Positions 1 through 7,596 of a stretch of 22,791 bases of DNA are shown piece by piece. The position numbers and the translations under genes are program-made. Origin of the DNA: an uncultured Alphaproteobacteria bacterium (GTDB taxonomy: Bacteria; Pseudomonadota; Alphaproteobacteria; Rickettsiales; UBA1997); contig CAINKA010000110.1 of the NCBI GenBank assembly GCA_903849835.1, forward strand, positions 1 to 22,791, read 5' to 3'. The notes under the pieces are model-generated. The model was not told the origin of the DNA, did not search any database, and saw only the letters and a list, made by a program, of their open reading frames with translations. Position 1 is the first letter of the stretch, and each line of letters starts with the position of its first letter.

Positions 1-2
1 CC

Positions 3-257
3 GGCGGAAAAAAAGTGAACTGCATTTACGCAGAGAAAGATAAATATAACCGCTTTCTCTCAAAATGTTTTGTCGGAAAAGTTTCGATCAACGAAGAAAT
101 TATAAAAAATGGCATGGCCGTAATTTATAATTTTACCGAATCCGACGAGAAAATGGATGCACTTGAAGCGGAAGCTAAAGCAAAAAAAATAGGAGTTTGG
201 CGCGGAACTTTTCAAGCGCCTAAGGATTACCGGAAGGCGAATCCTAGAAAACATTAA
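3..257 (+). CDS. Staphylococcal nuclease-like (SNase/TNase) domain protein, C-terminal part, truncated by window edge
   Basis: The reading frame is open from the first complete codon of the window, so the 5' part of this gene lies outside. The visible ~84 residues match the C-terminal half of the thermonuclease fold. A DKYNR segment aligns with the DKYGR of staphylococcal nuclease, whose Arg is one of the catalytic residues. It is followed by an 'N..ii.nGmAviYn' stretch and a final helix of the type 'AeAkAkkiGvWrGtF', as expected for the family. Proteins of this family cleave nucleic acids, usually Ca2+-dependently and often after export; the signal peptide and the other catalytic residues cannot be seen here. 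A GTG at 15 could be read as a start, but it falls inside the domain, so I treat the gene as partial. It lies 35 bases upstream of argC on the same strand. Confidence 0.82.
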   Translation, partial: GGKKVNCIYAEKDKYNRFLSKCFVGKVSINEEIIKNGMAVIYNFTESDEKMDALEAEAKAKKIGVWRGTFQAPKDYRKANPRKH

Positions 258-292
258 CAGACGTTACAAACCTGACAAACATTACAAACAAC

Positions 293-1345
293 ATGACAAA
301 AAAACTTAGAGTTGCGATCATTGGAGCTTCTGGCTATACGGGTGCAGAGCTTATTAGAATTTTAATCAATCACGAAAAAGTTGAGATCGTAGCACTCATT
401 GCGAATAGCAATGCCGGACAAAAAATCGAGCAGCTCTACCCTCACCTCGTCCACTACAACTTGCCCGACCTAAAAAAAATCGAAGAAATTAATTTTGCTG
501 AAATTGATGTTGCTTTTGGATGCTTGCCGCACACGACTTCGCAAGAAACTTTTAAAAAACTTTTAGGTGACGGAAAAAATTCTCACCTAAAAATTATCGA
601 TCTTTCTGCAGATTTTAGACTAGAAAATCCTGATGATTATCAGCAGTGGTATGAGCATGAGCATATCGCAAAAGACCTACAGCCTCAGGCTGTTTACGGA
701 CTTTCTGAAATTCACAGAAACAAAATAAGAAAATCAAATTTAGTTGCCTGTCCGGGATGCTATCCGACCTCCGCGCTTCTTCCCCTCATTCCACTTTTGG
801 AAAATAATTTAATTCAAAAAACAGATATCATCATCGACTCCAAGTCGGGCATAACCGGCGCTGGAAGGTCAGTGAAGCAATCAAATTTATTCTGCGAAAT
901 TAACGAATCGGTAAAAGCATATTCGATTGGAAAACACAGACATACTGGCGAAATCGAGCAGGAACTCAGCAAAATTTCTGGAGAAAAAGTTAAAATCGAT
1001 TTCACTCCACACCTTCTTCCGATCAACAGAGGCATCATCTCGACGATCTACGCAAAACTTAATCCAAAATTTTCCATCACCGACATTCAAAATTGTTTGG
1101 AAAAAAAATATGAGGACGAACCTTTCGTAAAAATAATTGATGGAGAGCCTAATATCAAAGACGTAGCAGGCACAAATTTTTGCGTAATAACTGCGAAAGC
1201 AGCTCGCACAAGTGGAAAAATAATTTTGGTTTCCGTCATCGACAATCTCTGCAAAGGCGCGTCGGGACAGGCTGTGCAGAATATGAATATCATGTTTGGA
1301 TTTGATGAGAAAACAGGACTAGGGATGACACCGATTTTTCCGTAA
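293..1345 (+). CDS. argC: N-acetyl-gamma-glutamyl-phosphate reductase
   Basis: Catalyses the NADPH-dependent reduction of N-acetylglutamyl-5-phosphate to the semialdehyde, the third step of arginine synthesis, in the cytoplasm. The 350-residue product has the usual family length. The N-terminal Rossmann motif GASGYTGAEL (residues 11-20) binds NADP. The active-site block CPGCYPT carries the catalytic Cys at residue 156. Further family segments are SKSGITGAGR, a KHRHTGEIEQEL stretch holding the catalytic-site His, and PHLLPINRGI. The C-terminal NLCKGASGQAVQNMN block is intact. The start at 293 is the ATG immediately before the Rossmann strand; no clear Shine-Dalgarno precedes it. Other arg genes are not in the window. 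A perfect inverted repeat begins 15 bases after the stop and may serve as its 3' end. Confidence 0.97.
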   Translation: MTKKLRVAIIGASGYTGAELIRILINHEKVEIVALIANSNAGQKIEQLYPHLVHYNLPDLKKIEEINFAEIDVAFGCLPHTTSQETFKKLLGDGKNSHLKIIDLSADFRLENPDDYQQWYEHEHIAKDLQPQAVYGLSEIHRNKIRKSNLVACPGCYPTSALLPLIPLLENNLIQKTDIIIDSKSGITGAGRSVKQSNLFCEINESVKAYSIGKHRHTGEIEQELSKISGEKVKIDFTPHLLPINRGIISTIYAKLNPKFSITDIQNCLEKKYEDEPFVKIIDGEPNIKDVAGTNFCVITAKAARTSGKIILVSVIDNLCKGASGQAVQNMNIMFGFDEKTGLGMTPIFP

Positions 1346-1359
1346 AACTTTTTTACCGT

Positions 1360-1428
1360 CATGCTGAGCCTGTCGAAGCATGATTCAGGACGCAGTGTCA
1401 TGAATCATGCTTCGACAGGCTCAGCATG
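1360..1428. repeat. Family A palindromic repeat, copy 1 (perfect 28-bp inverted arms)
   Basis: Arms 1360-1387 and 1401-1428 are exact reverse complements, 28 bases each, around a 13-base loop. Each arm contains CTGAGCCTGTCGAAG or its complement. Each arm is also bounded by its own short palindrome, CATGCT at 1360-1365 with AGCATG at 1377-1382, so an arm can fold alone or with its partner. The element lies between argC and mnmE, starting 15 bases after the argC stop. It looks like a REP/BIME-type dispersed element, and as RNA it would form a very stable hairpin that could terminate or stabilise the argC transcript. Related copies occur at 7597-7693, 19344-19406 and 22769-22791. Confidence 0.93.
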
Positions 1429-1451
1429 CCATCGCGATCTTATTGAACACA

Positions 1452-1477
1452 ACTCCAAATAACGGAGTCTATTTTTT
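1452..1477 (+). terminator. Small hairpin plus T-run just upstream of mnmE (terminator-like, or SD-masking)
   Basis: ACTCC (1452-1456) can pair with GGAGT (1464-1468) across a 7-base loop. It is followed after three bases by a six-T run (1472-1477). The form is that of a weak intrinsic terminator. However, the GGAG at 1464-1467 is also the only Shine-Dalgarno-like sequence before the mnmE ATG at 1482, 14 bases upstream and therefore far. The hairpin could end readthrough from argC or mask the mnmE ribosome site. With a five-pair stem neither role is secure. Confidence 0.4.
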
Positions 1478-1481
1478 ACCA

Positions 1482-2786
1482 ATGCCCACCATTTTTGCTC
1501 CCATCACCTCCCCAATTCGCGCTGGAATTTCAATCATTCGCATTTCCGGATCGGAAGTTTTGCAATGCCTCAAAACCCTTGGATTCATTGGCGCACCAAC
1601 ACATCAAAAAATTTCATTCCAAAAAATTTGCGATCCAAAAACTTCAGAAATTATCGATGAGGTTTTGGTTTCATTTTTTAAATCACCAAAAAGTTTTACT
1701 GGCGAAGATGTCGCTGAGATCAGTGTTCACGCCTCTCCATTCATAGTTAAAAAAGTTTTAGAAATTTTATCTGAGGTAAAAAATTGTCGATTTGCTGAGG
1801 CGGGAGAATTTTCCAAACGCGCATTTTTAAATGGAAAATTGGATCTAGTTCAAGCCGAAGCAATTCCAGATTTAATCGCTGCTGAAACTGCAGCGCAACA
1901 TCGCCAAGCCTTGCAGCAGCTGGATGGAAAACTGGGAGAAGTTTATGAAAATTGGCGCTTTCGTTTGATCGAAATTTCAGCAATGATTGAAGCGGCGATT
2001 GATTTTCCTGACGAAGATTTACCAAAAAATATCATCGATGGAGTTGAGTCTGACGTAAAAAATTTATGCGAAGAAATTCGCACTCATCTCGATGACAAAA
2101 AAATTGGACAAAAAATTAAAACCGGTTTGAGCCTTGCAATCATTGGCGCACCGAATGTTGGAAAATCTTCATTGATAAATTTTTTAGCTCAAAGCGAAGT
2201 GGCGATCGTTTCTGAAATTGCCGGAACAACTCGCGATGTTGTTGAAGCTCATTTGTCGATCGCAGGCGTGCCCGTCAAAATTTCTGACACTGCAGGACTT
2301 CGTGAAACTTCCGATGAAGTTGAAAAAGAAGGAATACGCCGCGCCTTGAATAAAGCCGCCTCAGCCGATATTAAAATTTTTTTACTCGATGCCACAAATC
2401 CAATTTTGCGCGAAAATTTAATCGATCAAAATACAATTTTGGTCGCCAATAAAATCGATTTGAAAACGATTCCAGATTATAAATTTCCAGTTACAAAAAT
2501 TTCTTTAACCAAAAAAATTGGTCTTGATTTGCTGATAAAAAATCTTGAGGAAAAAATTTTGGAGATCGTCCCAAACCATGCTGCACCAGTGATTACGCAG
2601 GAAAGATATCGCGTCGCATTAAAAAATTCTGTTGAGCATCTTAAAAATTTTTCGATGCAAAAAAATATTGAATTATCTTCGGAAGATTTACGAATGACTG
2701 CACGAGAAATTGGAAAAATTACCGGAAAAGTTGGAGTCGAAAACATACTCGACGTAATCTTCTCGCGCTTTTGTATTGGAAAATAA
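1482..2786 (+). CDS. mnmE: tRNA uridine-5-carboxymethylaminomethyl modification GTPase MnmE (TrmE)
   Basis: With MnmG this GTPase installs the cmnm5 modification at wobble uridine 34 of certain tRNAs. The 434-residue product has the N-terminal folate-binding domain (from 'TIFAPITSPIRAGISIIRIS'), a central helical domain and an inserted G domain. The G-domain motifs are G1 GAPNVGKS (222-229), G2 GTTRD (248-252), G3 DTAG (269-272) and G4 NKID (323-326). The C-terminal FCIGK with the conserved Cys431 is present. The frame stays open upstream to an ATG at 1407, but that ATG lies inside the palindromic repeat and gives an 'LRQAQH' peptide typical of the repeat. The ATG at 1482 places the first strand exactly where the family begins. 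MnmG, its partner, is not in the window. Confidence 0.96.
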   Translation: MPTIFAPITSPIRAGISIIRISGSEVLQCLKTLGFIGAPTHQKISFQKICDPKTSEIIDEVLVSFFKSPKSFTGEDVAEISVHASPFIVKKVLEILSEVKNCRFAEAGEFSKRAFLNGKLDLVQAEAIPDLIAAETAAQHRQALQQLDGKLGEVYENWRFRLIEISAMIEAAIDFPDEDLPKNIIDGVESDVKNLCEEIRTHLDDKKIGQKIKTGLSLAIIGAPNVGKSSLINFLAQSEVAIVSEIAGTTRDVVEAHLSIAGVPVKISDTAGLRETSDEVEKEGIRRALNKAASADIKIFLLDATNPILRENLIDQNTILVANKIDLKTIPDYKFPVTKISLTKKIGLDLLIKNLEEKILEIVPNHAAPVITQERYRVALKNSVEHLKNFSMQKNIELSSEDLRMTAREIGKITGKVGVENILDVIFSRFCIGK

Positions 2787-2842
2787 GAGTCCGTATTTAG
2801 AACTCGCGGCAAAATCCTCAGTCAAATTTTAAAAATAATTTC

Positions 2843-3322
2843 GTGTTCCACCTCGCCCTTCCCTCAATCGGCACAATGACACTTGACGTCTCGAGTTTTA
2901 TTGGCGCACATCCCGGCTTAGTGAATGAGCTTGGTGGCCACGCTTTGGCTCATGCACTTTACAGCTATGTTCGTCACGGTGGAAGAAGTGGAAATCGTAG
3001 ACAGATGCGCAAGCTAGCGAATATGAAGCATCGCTGGTTTGTGGATAACATCATCATGCATCACAGAAGGATTCACGAGAGAAATCGTGAGATCGTGATT
3101 GGCAATGTTCGGTCAAGAGTTCTTGCAAAAAGAGATGCGATAAAAAAACAACCGCCACATTTACAAAAATCTCTGATGAATGGACAAAACGAGCAAACAA
3201 GGTGGCGTGATGCCGCTACAGATTTAAAACAAAAAGGAATGGAGCTTCGCGGAAGAGTTGATGCGAAGAGACTTAGAGCTAGAAGCAGATGGCTATCTTT
3301 GGCAGAAGAAAGAAATTCTTAA
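2843..3322 (+). CDS. Hypothetical small basic protein, Arg/His/Lys-rich, unrecognised
   Basis: I do not recognise a family. The predicted 159-residue product is strongly basic and contains no Cys. A less charged N-terminal third includes 'IGAHPGLVNELGGHALAHAL'. The rest is dominated by Arg, His and Lys, for example RHGGRSGNRRQMRK and HHRRIHERNRE, and is probably mostly helical. There is no signal peptide or clear membrane segment, so a cytoplasmic nucleic-acid-binding role is possible but unproven. The start is uncertain: GTG 2843 is kept because the C-rich bases after it contrast with the A+T-rich bases before it, but ATG 2876 (residue 12) is equally usable and neither has a Shine-Dalgarno. 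It follows mnmE by 56 bases, and its stop overlaps the stop of the convergent lipoprotein gene (shared TTAA at 3319-3322). Confidence 0.62.
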   Translation: MFHLALPSIGTMTLDVSSFIGAHPGLVNELGGHALAHALYSYVRHGGRSGNRRQMRKLANMKHRWFVDNIIMHHRRIHERNREIVIGNVRSRVLAKRDAIKKQPPHLQKSLMNGQNEQTRWRDAATDLKQKGMELRGRVDAKRLRARSRWLSLAEERNS

Positions 3323-3654
3323 CGTTTGTGCAAATATTTTTTATCCAACTGTCCGATCACACTTTCCCTCACTGAGCATTTTATCATTTCTTCCGGCGGG
3401 ATTTTTTCGATTCTAAAAGATCTGTTTCCTGGTAATTTTATGATCGTGTGCTTGTCATCAGTGCCATATTTTTTCTTCTCTGCGTGAGCATTTAAAATTG
3501 CTCGTCTCACCTCTTCCAATTCAGAAAATTTTACCAAAATTCTTGAACCGTCTGGGCATATAATTTCAGTACTGGTGATGATTTGTTTTTTACCGCAAGA
3601 TGTTGCGATGAAAAATAAAAATAAAATTTTACTGAGGTTTAACTTGCCCAACAT
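3319..3654 (-). CDS. Small putative lipoprotein downstream of bamE
   Basis: The 111-residue product begins with a short basic region and a hydrophobic stretch LSKILFLFFIATSC. The Cys at residue 20 fits a lipidation site, although Ala at -3 is less usual than Leu. The mature part contains 'IICPDGSRILVKF', a charged helix, and two further Cys. I do not recognise the family. The frame is open further upstream, to an ATG at 3738, but that would read through the end of bamE and bury the signal peptide, so the ATG at 3654 is preferred. It still overlaps the last 26 bases of bamE in another frame, which suggests translational coupling and a joint envelope role. No Shine-Dalgarno is visible. Function unknown. 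Confidence 0.65.
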   Translation of the reverse strand: MLGKLNLSKILFLFFIATSCGKKQIITSTEIICPDGSRILVKFSELEEVRRAILNAHAEKKKYGTDDKHTIIKLPGNRSFRIEKIPPEEMIKCSVRESVIGQLDKKYLHKR

Positions 3655-4069
3655 TGCTAAAAATTGATTTGAAAAACCCGACCTTGTGGCTGTCGACTGC
3701 GGTATATTGCGAAATAAAATCCAACTTTTTTTCCTCATGCGTCAAATCGATTTTTTTTAATTCGCGCACGGTTCCGATTTTATCGAACCTCACAACCAAA
3801 AGATTCCTCGCAATAATTTTTGGCCTAAAAAATAAAAATTTATTCACATCTTCGGCATAATAAATCCAAGCCTCATCCTCATCTAAATCAGAAATTAAAG
3901 TTGGAGATCCCATGATTTTCATCAGCTTTTCTTTCGACGTTACTCCTTCCTGCAACATTTCATGATCAGCTAAATCAAACATATAGCCATGCTTCTCGAA
4001 GCTTGATACGCAAGCACTTAGAGCGGTAATAAAAATTATGCTGATGAAAAAATTATATGAAAACCGCAT
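3629..4069 (-). CDS. bamE: Outer membrane protein assembly factor BamE (SmpA/OmlA family lipoprotein)
   Basis: BamE is a lipoprotein of the BAM complex that folds beta-barrel proteins into the outer membrane. The 146-residue product has a type II signal peptide ending in a textbook lipobox LSAC, with Cys20 the lipidated residue. The BamE core follows: 'GVTSKEKLMKIMGSPTLI' corresponds to the family's G(M/V)tk.qv...lG.P pattern, then an aromatic 'EAWIYYAED' strand and 'LLVVRFDKIGTVREL', which matches the family's final strand. The C-terminal ~35 residues extend past the core and overlap the next lipoprotein gene. It is divergent from rpmF with 136 bases between them, which must hold promoters for both directions; I could not single out convincing -35/-10 boxes there. 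Confidence 0.87.
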   Translation of the reverse strand: MRFSYNFFISIIFITALSACVSSFEKHGYMFDLADHEMLQEGVTSKEKLMKIMGSPTLISDLDEDEAWIYYAEDVNKFLFFRPKIIARNLLVVRFDKIGTVRELKKIDLTHEEKKLDFISQYTAVDSHKVGFFKSIFSNVGQVKPQ

Positions 4070-4205
4070 GAAAATTTAGCGTTGCATTTATCGGAGCGGA
4101 AATTTACCTTCGCCACTCCCTTACAAGACGAGTTGAAATCCCACCTTCCTGTAAAAAAATCAAGCAACAATTCCTTAAAACTAAATTTTGATCGAGGCAT
4201 AAATC

Positions 4206-4412
4206 ATGGCAGTTCCTAAAAAGAAAAAATCTAGCTCAAGAAGTGGAATGAGACGAGGCAGCAACGGCTCTTTCGACGCTAATTTCCCGAATGTTACAAC
4301 CGATAAAACTACCGGTGAATTCAAGCTTCCTCATCACATTTCGGTTGATGGCTATTACAACGGAAAAAAAGTTGTTGCCGACAAAAAGAAAAAATCAGTC
4401 GAAGAAAAATAA
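4206..4412 (+). CDS. rpmF: 50S ribosomal protein L32
   Basis: A 68-residue basic protein starting MAVPKKKKSSSRSGMRRG, the conserved L32 N-terminus that packs into 23S rRNA at the exit-tunnel side of the large subunit. It continues with 'LPHHISVDGYYNGKKVV', the normal L32 end. The Zn-binding Cys pairs found in some L32 proteins are absent, which is the usual C-minus form. A Shine-Dalgarno GAGG (4194-4197) sits 8 bases before the ATG, one of the few good ones in the window. It is followed after only 6 bases by plsX. The order rpmF-plsX-fabH links ribosome production to membrane lipid synthesis in many Proteobacteria. Confidence 0.96.
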   Translation: MAVPKKKKSSSRSGMRRGSNGSFDANFPNVTTDKTTGEFKLPHHISVDGYYNGKKVVADKKKKSVEEK

Positions 4413-4418
4413 GCTAAA

Positions 4419-5498
4419 GTGACTAAAAATCTCAGAATAGCATTGGATTGTATGGGGGGTGACAGAGCCCCTCAAATCATCATTGAAGGAGCAGATTTAA
4501 TCGCCTCATCCAATCTCAGCGTTCACTTTTTATTTTTTGGCGATCAGAAAAAAATCTCCCCCATCATTCAAAATTGTCGCTACCTCAAAGGCCGCTACAG
4601 CATAAAGCACACCGAAGAATTTATTTCAGCAGACGAAAAACCATCAGTCGCTCTACGCAAAGGAACCAATTCCAGCATGCGTTTAGCGATTAATTCGGTG
4701 AAAGATGCCGACGCTGATGTCGCGATTTCCGCTGGCAATACTGGCGCGTTAATGGCCATTTCAAAAATCGTTCTACGCCCGCTACCCTCGATCGATCGCC
4801 CCGCAATCGTCACTCCAATTCCAAATCAAAAAAAGAAGGCGACTGTTTTGCTCGATATGGGCGCGAATGTTGAATGCGATGCTGGTGTTTTATTTCAATT
4901 CGCCGTGATGGGGCACGCTTTCGCCCGCTCGGTTTTAAAAATCGAAAATCCAAAAATCGGAATTTTAAATATCGGATCAGAAGACATGAAAGGCAACGAA
5001 GCCGTTCGTGGCGCAGCTGCAATGCTTAAAAACAGCAATCTCAAAGATGATTTTTACGGCTATGTTGAAGGTGATGATATCACGAAGGGAACTGTCGATG
5101 TCGTTGTTACTGATGGATTCACTGGCAATATCACCCTAAAGGCGATCGAAGGAACGGTGAAGTTAATGTCCAAAATTTTACGAGAAGCTTTCACCAATTC
5201 GATCTGGTCAAAAATCGGATATCTTCTCGCCAGAACTTCGATAACTCAATCCACCAAAGCAATGGATCCTCGTATGCATAATGGCGCGATGCTTGTTGGG
5301 CTTAATGGAGTTGTGGTTAAAAGTCATGGCGGAACTGATGCTTTAGGATTCTCAAACGCCATCAAAGTTGCGATCTCTTTGGTTGAAAATAAAATCAACG
5401 AACAAATCACCCACGAATTAAAATCTGCAGCAGAGGCAATTAGAATTGCAACAGAGCAAGCTTCACAACCCACAGAACAGGCAACAACAAAGGAATAA
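4419..5498 (+). CDS. plsX: Phosphate acyltransferase PlsX
   Basis: Peripheral membrane enzyme that converts acyl-ACP and phosphate to acyl-phosphate, the acyl donor for PlsY in phosphatidic acid synthesis. The 359-residue length is normal. Family landmarks are 'IALDCMGGDRAP' at the N-terminus, 'AISAGNTGALMA', 'PNQKKKATVLLDMGANVECDA', 'NIGSEDMKGNEAVRGA', 'GYVEGDDITKG' and 'VVVTDGFTGNITLK'. The C-terminus has a short Glu/Thr/Gln-rich extension. The start is GTG at 4419, six bases after the rpmF stop, directly before the first family strand. The stop is contiguous with the fabH start (TAA then ATG), so plsX and fabH are almost certainly cotranscribed. Confidence 0.97.
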   Translation: MTKNLRIALDCMGGDRAPQIIIEGADLIASSNLSVHFLFFGDQKKISPIIQNCRYLKGRYSIKHTEEFISADEKPSVALRKGTNSSMRLAINSVKDADADVAISAGNTGALMAISKIVLRPLPSIDRPAIVTPIPNQKKKATVLLDMGANVECDAGVLFQFAVMGHAFARSVLKIENPKIGILNIGSEDMKGNEAVRGAAAMLKNSNLKDDFYGYVEGDDITKGTVDVVVTDGFTGNITLKAIEGTVKLMSKILREAFTNSIWSKIGYLLARTSITQSTKAMDPRMHNGAMLVGLNGVVVKSHGGTDALGFSNAIKVAISLVENKINEQITHELKSAAEAIRIATEQASQPTEQATTKE

Positions 5499-6461
5499 AT
5501 GAAAACCCTCAAAAGCAAAATCACCGCCACCGGCTCCTACCTTCCACAAAAAATTCTTACAAATTCTGATCTAGAAAAAATCGTCGATACTACCAGCGAG
5601 TGGATTATCGAGCGCACTGGCATCACTCAAAGACACATCGCAGCTGATGATGAATTAACCTCCGACATCGCAACAAAAGCGGCACAACATCTTTTAAAAA
5701 AATCTGGTTTTGATGTTGATGAAATCGAAATGATCATCGTCGCTACAACCACGCCAGATCTCACTTTCCCATCGACAGCCACCACGGTTCAAGCAAAGCT
5801 CGGTGCAAAAAATGCTTTCGCTTTCGATATCCAAGCCGTTTGTTCCGGCTTCATTTACGCACTCACGGTGGCTGATAATTTTATAAAATCTGGCCAAGTA
5901 AAAAATGCTTTGGTGATCGGAGCCGAAACTCTTTCTCGCATCGTCGATTGGAAAGATCGAAACACTTGCGTACTCTTCGGGGACGGTGCTGGCGCGGCTT
6001 TGTTGCAAATAAGCGATGATGAAAGCGGGATAATCGCTTCCAATTTACATTCCGACGGATTGCTAAATAACATTCTCAAAACCAGTGGTGGAGCCTCTTC
6101 AAACCAAAAGTCGGGCTTCATTGAAATGGCTGGAAAAGAAGTTTTTAAACATGCTGTCGATAAAATGACAAAGTCCGTCTTGTCTACTCTAGCTAAGGCA
6201 AAACTCAGCGTAAAAGATATCGATCTTCTGATTCCTCACCAAGCCAATCTTCGCATTTTAAACTCCGTCGCAACTCGCCTCGAATTGTCGGAAGAAAAAG
6301 TTATTCTCACGGTTCAAAAACACGCCAACACCTCAGCCGCCTCAATTCCACTGGCATTAGATTTTGCGAATGAAAGTGGAAGATTAAAATCAAAAGATGT
6401 GTTAGTTCTTGAAGCTCTAGGCGGCGGGCTAACTTGGGGATCAGTTGTTCTTCGTTGGTAA
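5499..6461 (+). CDS. fabH: Beta-ketoacyl-[acyl-carrier-protein] synthase III (KAS III)
   Basis: Starts type II fatty-acid synthesis by condensing acetyl-CoA with malonyl-ACP. The 320-residue product has the full thiolase-fold signature. The catalytic triad is Cys115 (in 'DIQAVCSGFIYAL'), His247 (in 'IPHQANLRIL') and Asn277 (in 'KHANTSAASIPLAL'), each three positions later than in E. coli FabH. The N-terminal 'SEWIIERTGITQRH' and the C-terminal 'EALGGGLTWGSVVLRW' are also typical. The ATG follows the plsX stop without any spacer, and an AGGA at 5491-5494 inside the plsX end serves as ribosome site, consistent with coupled translation. The gene ends two bases before the convergent glycosyltransferase, with no room for a terminator. 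Confidence 0.97.
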   Translation: MKTLKSKITATGSYLPQKILTNSDLEKIVDTTSEWIIERTGITQRHIAADDELTSDIATKAAQHLLKKSGFDVDEIEMIIVATTTPDLTFPSTATTVQAKLGAKNAFAFDIQAVCSGFIYALTVADNFIKSGQVKNALVIGAETLSRIVDWKDRNTCVLFGDGAGAALLQISDDESGIIASNLHSDGLLNNILKTSGGASSNQKSGFIEMAGKEVFKHAVDKMTKSVLSTLAKAKLSVKDIDLLIPHQANLRILNSVATRLELSEEKVILTVQKHANTSAASIPLALDFANESGRLKSKDVLVLEALGGGLTWGSVVLRW

Positions 6462-6463
6462 AT

Positions 6464-7546
6464 TTACGATCTCTTCACAACCATCTCGCAAATATCATTC
6501 AATTTTTTTCCAACCATCTCGGCAGAATAATTTTTGAAAAATTTTTCCTGCGCTTTTTTTGCCAACTCTTTTGCAAAATTTTCATCATTAATTAATTTTT
6601 CAATCTCATTGGCAATAAGCCCCGGCATTGCTTTAGCATCATCTTTTGGAACTTTAATTCCATCAACTCCATGCTCGATAATATCTTCAGGACCCCAAGA
6701 ATTACTGGTGATGATTGGCGTCGAATAAAGCATCGCCTCCAACAAAACGATGCCGAATGTTTCGCCCCAAGAAGGCAAAATAAAAATATCGATCGAGTCA
6801 AAAAAATTTCTTTTCTCGCTAGTCCATCCCAAAATTTTAAAATTCTTTTCGAGATTTAATTCCTTCGCGAGGTCAATCAGTGCTTGCTCTACGATGCCAA
6901 CTCCTCCGATCACATATTCGCTTTCAATGCCACGATCACGCAAAATCTTCATCGCACGCAAAACCATGTCGAAATTTTTTTCCGGATAAAGTCTGCCCAA
7001 AGATCCAAGTTTAATTGGCTTGCGGAATGGCTGTTTTTTTAGCTGAAGAAAATCTTTTGGAACTTCGATCATGTTTGGAATCACCAAGGCGCGATCTGGC
7101 GATTTGCCTGCTTTGATGAGCTCTTTGCTGAAATGCGAATTGACTGTCAAAACATAATCGGCCTTCAAAAATTTTGTTGGATTAACGCCGTGATCAATCG
7201 CAATTATTGGAGTTTTTTTGAAGGCGAGAAATCGTGCTGCGCGCGCAAAAAACATCGCTCGTCCAGAATGGCAGATGATGACATCTGCCGGAAAAGTAAA
7301 AAATAAAAATGCCAAGCGCAGAATTGAAAAAATATCCGCTTGGCCAAAGGCGGGGAGCTCAAAATATTTCGAACCGGTTTTGATCACATCATCACGAAAA
7401 ACCATTTTGGTTTTGCTAACCGAAACCAACTCATTGCCCTGCAAAATCAAGTATTTCGCGTAGTCAATGAAGCATCTTTCCACGCCAAGAATGTGATTGT
7501 CGTTTTGAGATTTTTTGTAGTTGAAGAGGATGTTGATGATTTTCAT
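6464..7546 (-). CDS. Glycosyltransferase, GT4 family (GT-B fold)
   Basis: Transfers a sugar from a nucleotide-sugar donor; acceptor and donor cannot be read from the sequence. The N-terminal acceptor-side domain (about 1-170) includes 'ADVIICHSGRAMFFARAARF' and 'AIDHGVNPTKF'. The C-terminal donor domain has 'GSLGRLYPEKNFDMVLRAM' (Arg185 and Lys190 expected near the donor phosphates) and 'ILPSWGETFGIVLLEAM', with the E-x7-E pair at Glu262 and Glu270 characteristic of retaining GT4 enzymes. The 360-residue length is normal. With lpxK and lpxL in the same window, a role in lipopolysaccharide core or another surface glycan is plausible but inferred. It lies downstream of the M23 peptidase on the same strand, with a repeat element between them, and is convergent with fabH. 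Confidence 0.88.
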   Translation of the reverse strand: MKIINILFNYKKSQNDNHILGVERCFIDYAKYLILQGNELVSVSKTKMVFRDDVIKTGSKYFELPAFGQADIFSILRLAFLFFTFPADVIICHSGRAMFFARAARFLAFKKTPIIAIDHGVNPTKFLKADYVLTVNSHFSKELIKAGKSPDRALVIPNMIEVPKDFLQLKKQPFRKPIKLGSLGRLYPEKNFDMVLRAMKILRDRGIESEYVIGGVGIVEQALIDLAKELNLEKNFKILGWTSEKRNFFDSIDIFILPSWGETFGIVLLEAMLYSTPIITSNSWGPEDIIEHGVDGIKVPKDDAKAMPGLIANEIEKLINDENFAKELAKKAQEKFFKNYSAEMVGKKLNDICEMVVKRS

Positions 7547-7596
7547 TTTTTAAGATTTGGGCGAAGCTAAAATTTACAGCAATTGAACACATCGAT

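Noticed and set aside
15..257. Complete small gene starting at GTG 15
   Set aside because: The frame is open to the window edge and the start would fall within the nuclease domain, so it is a fragment of a longer gene.
1407..1481. N-terminal extension of mnmE from an ATG at 1407
   Set aside because: The ATG and the first codons lie in the palindromic repeat and encode the repeat's typical 'LRQAQH' peptide; the family N-terminus starts at 1482.
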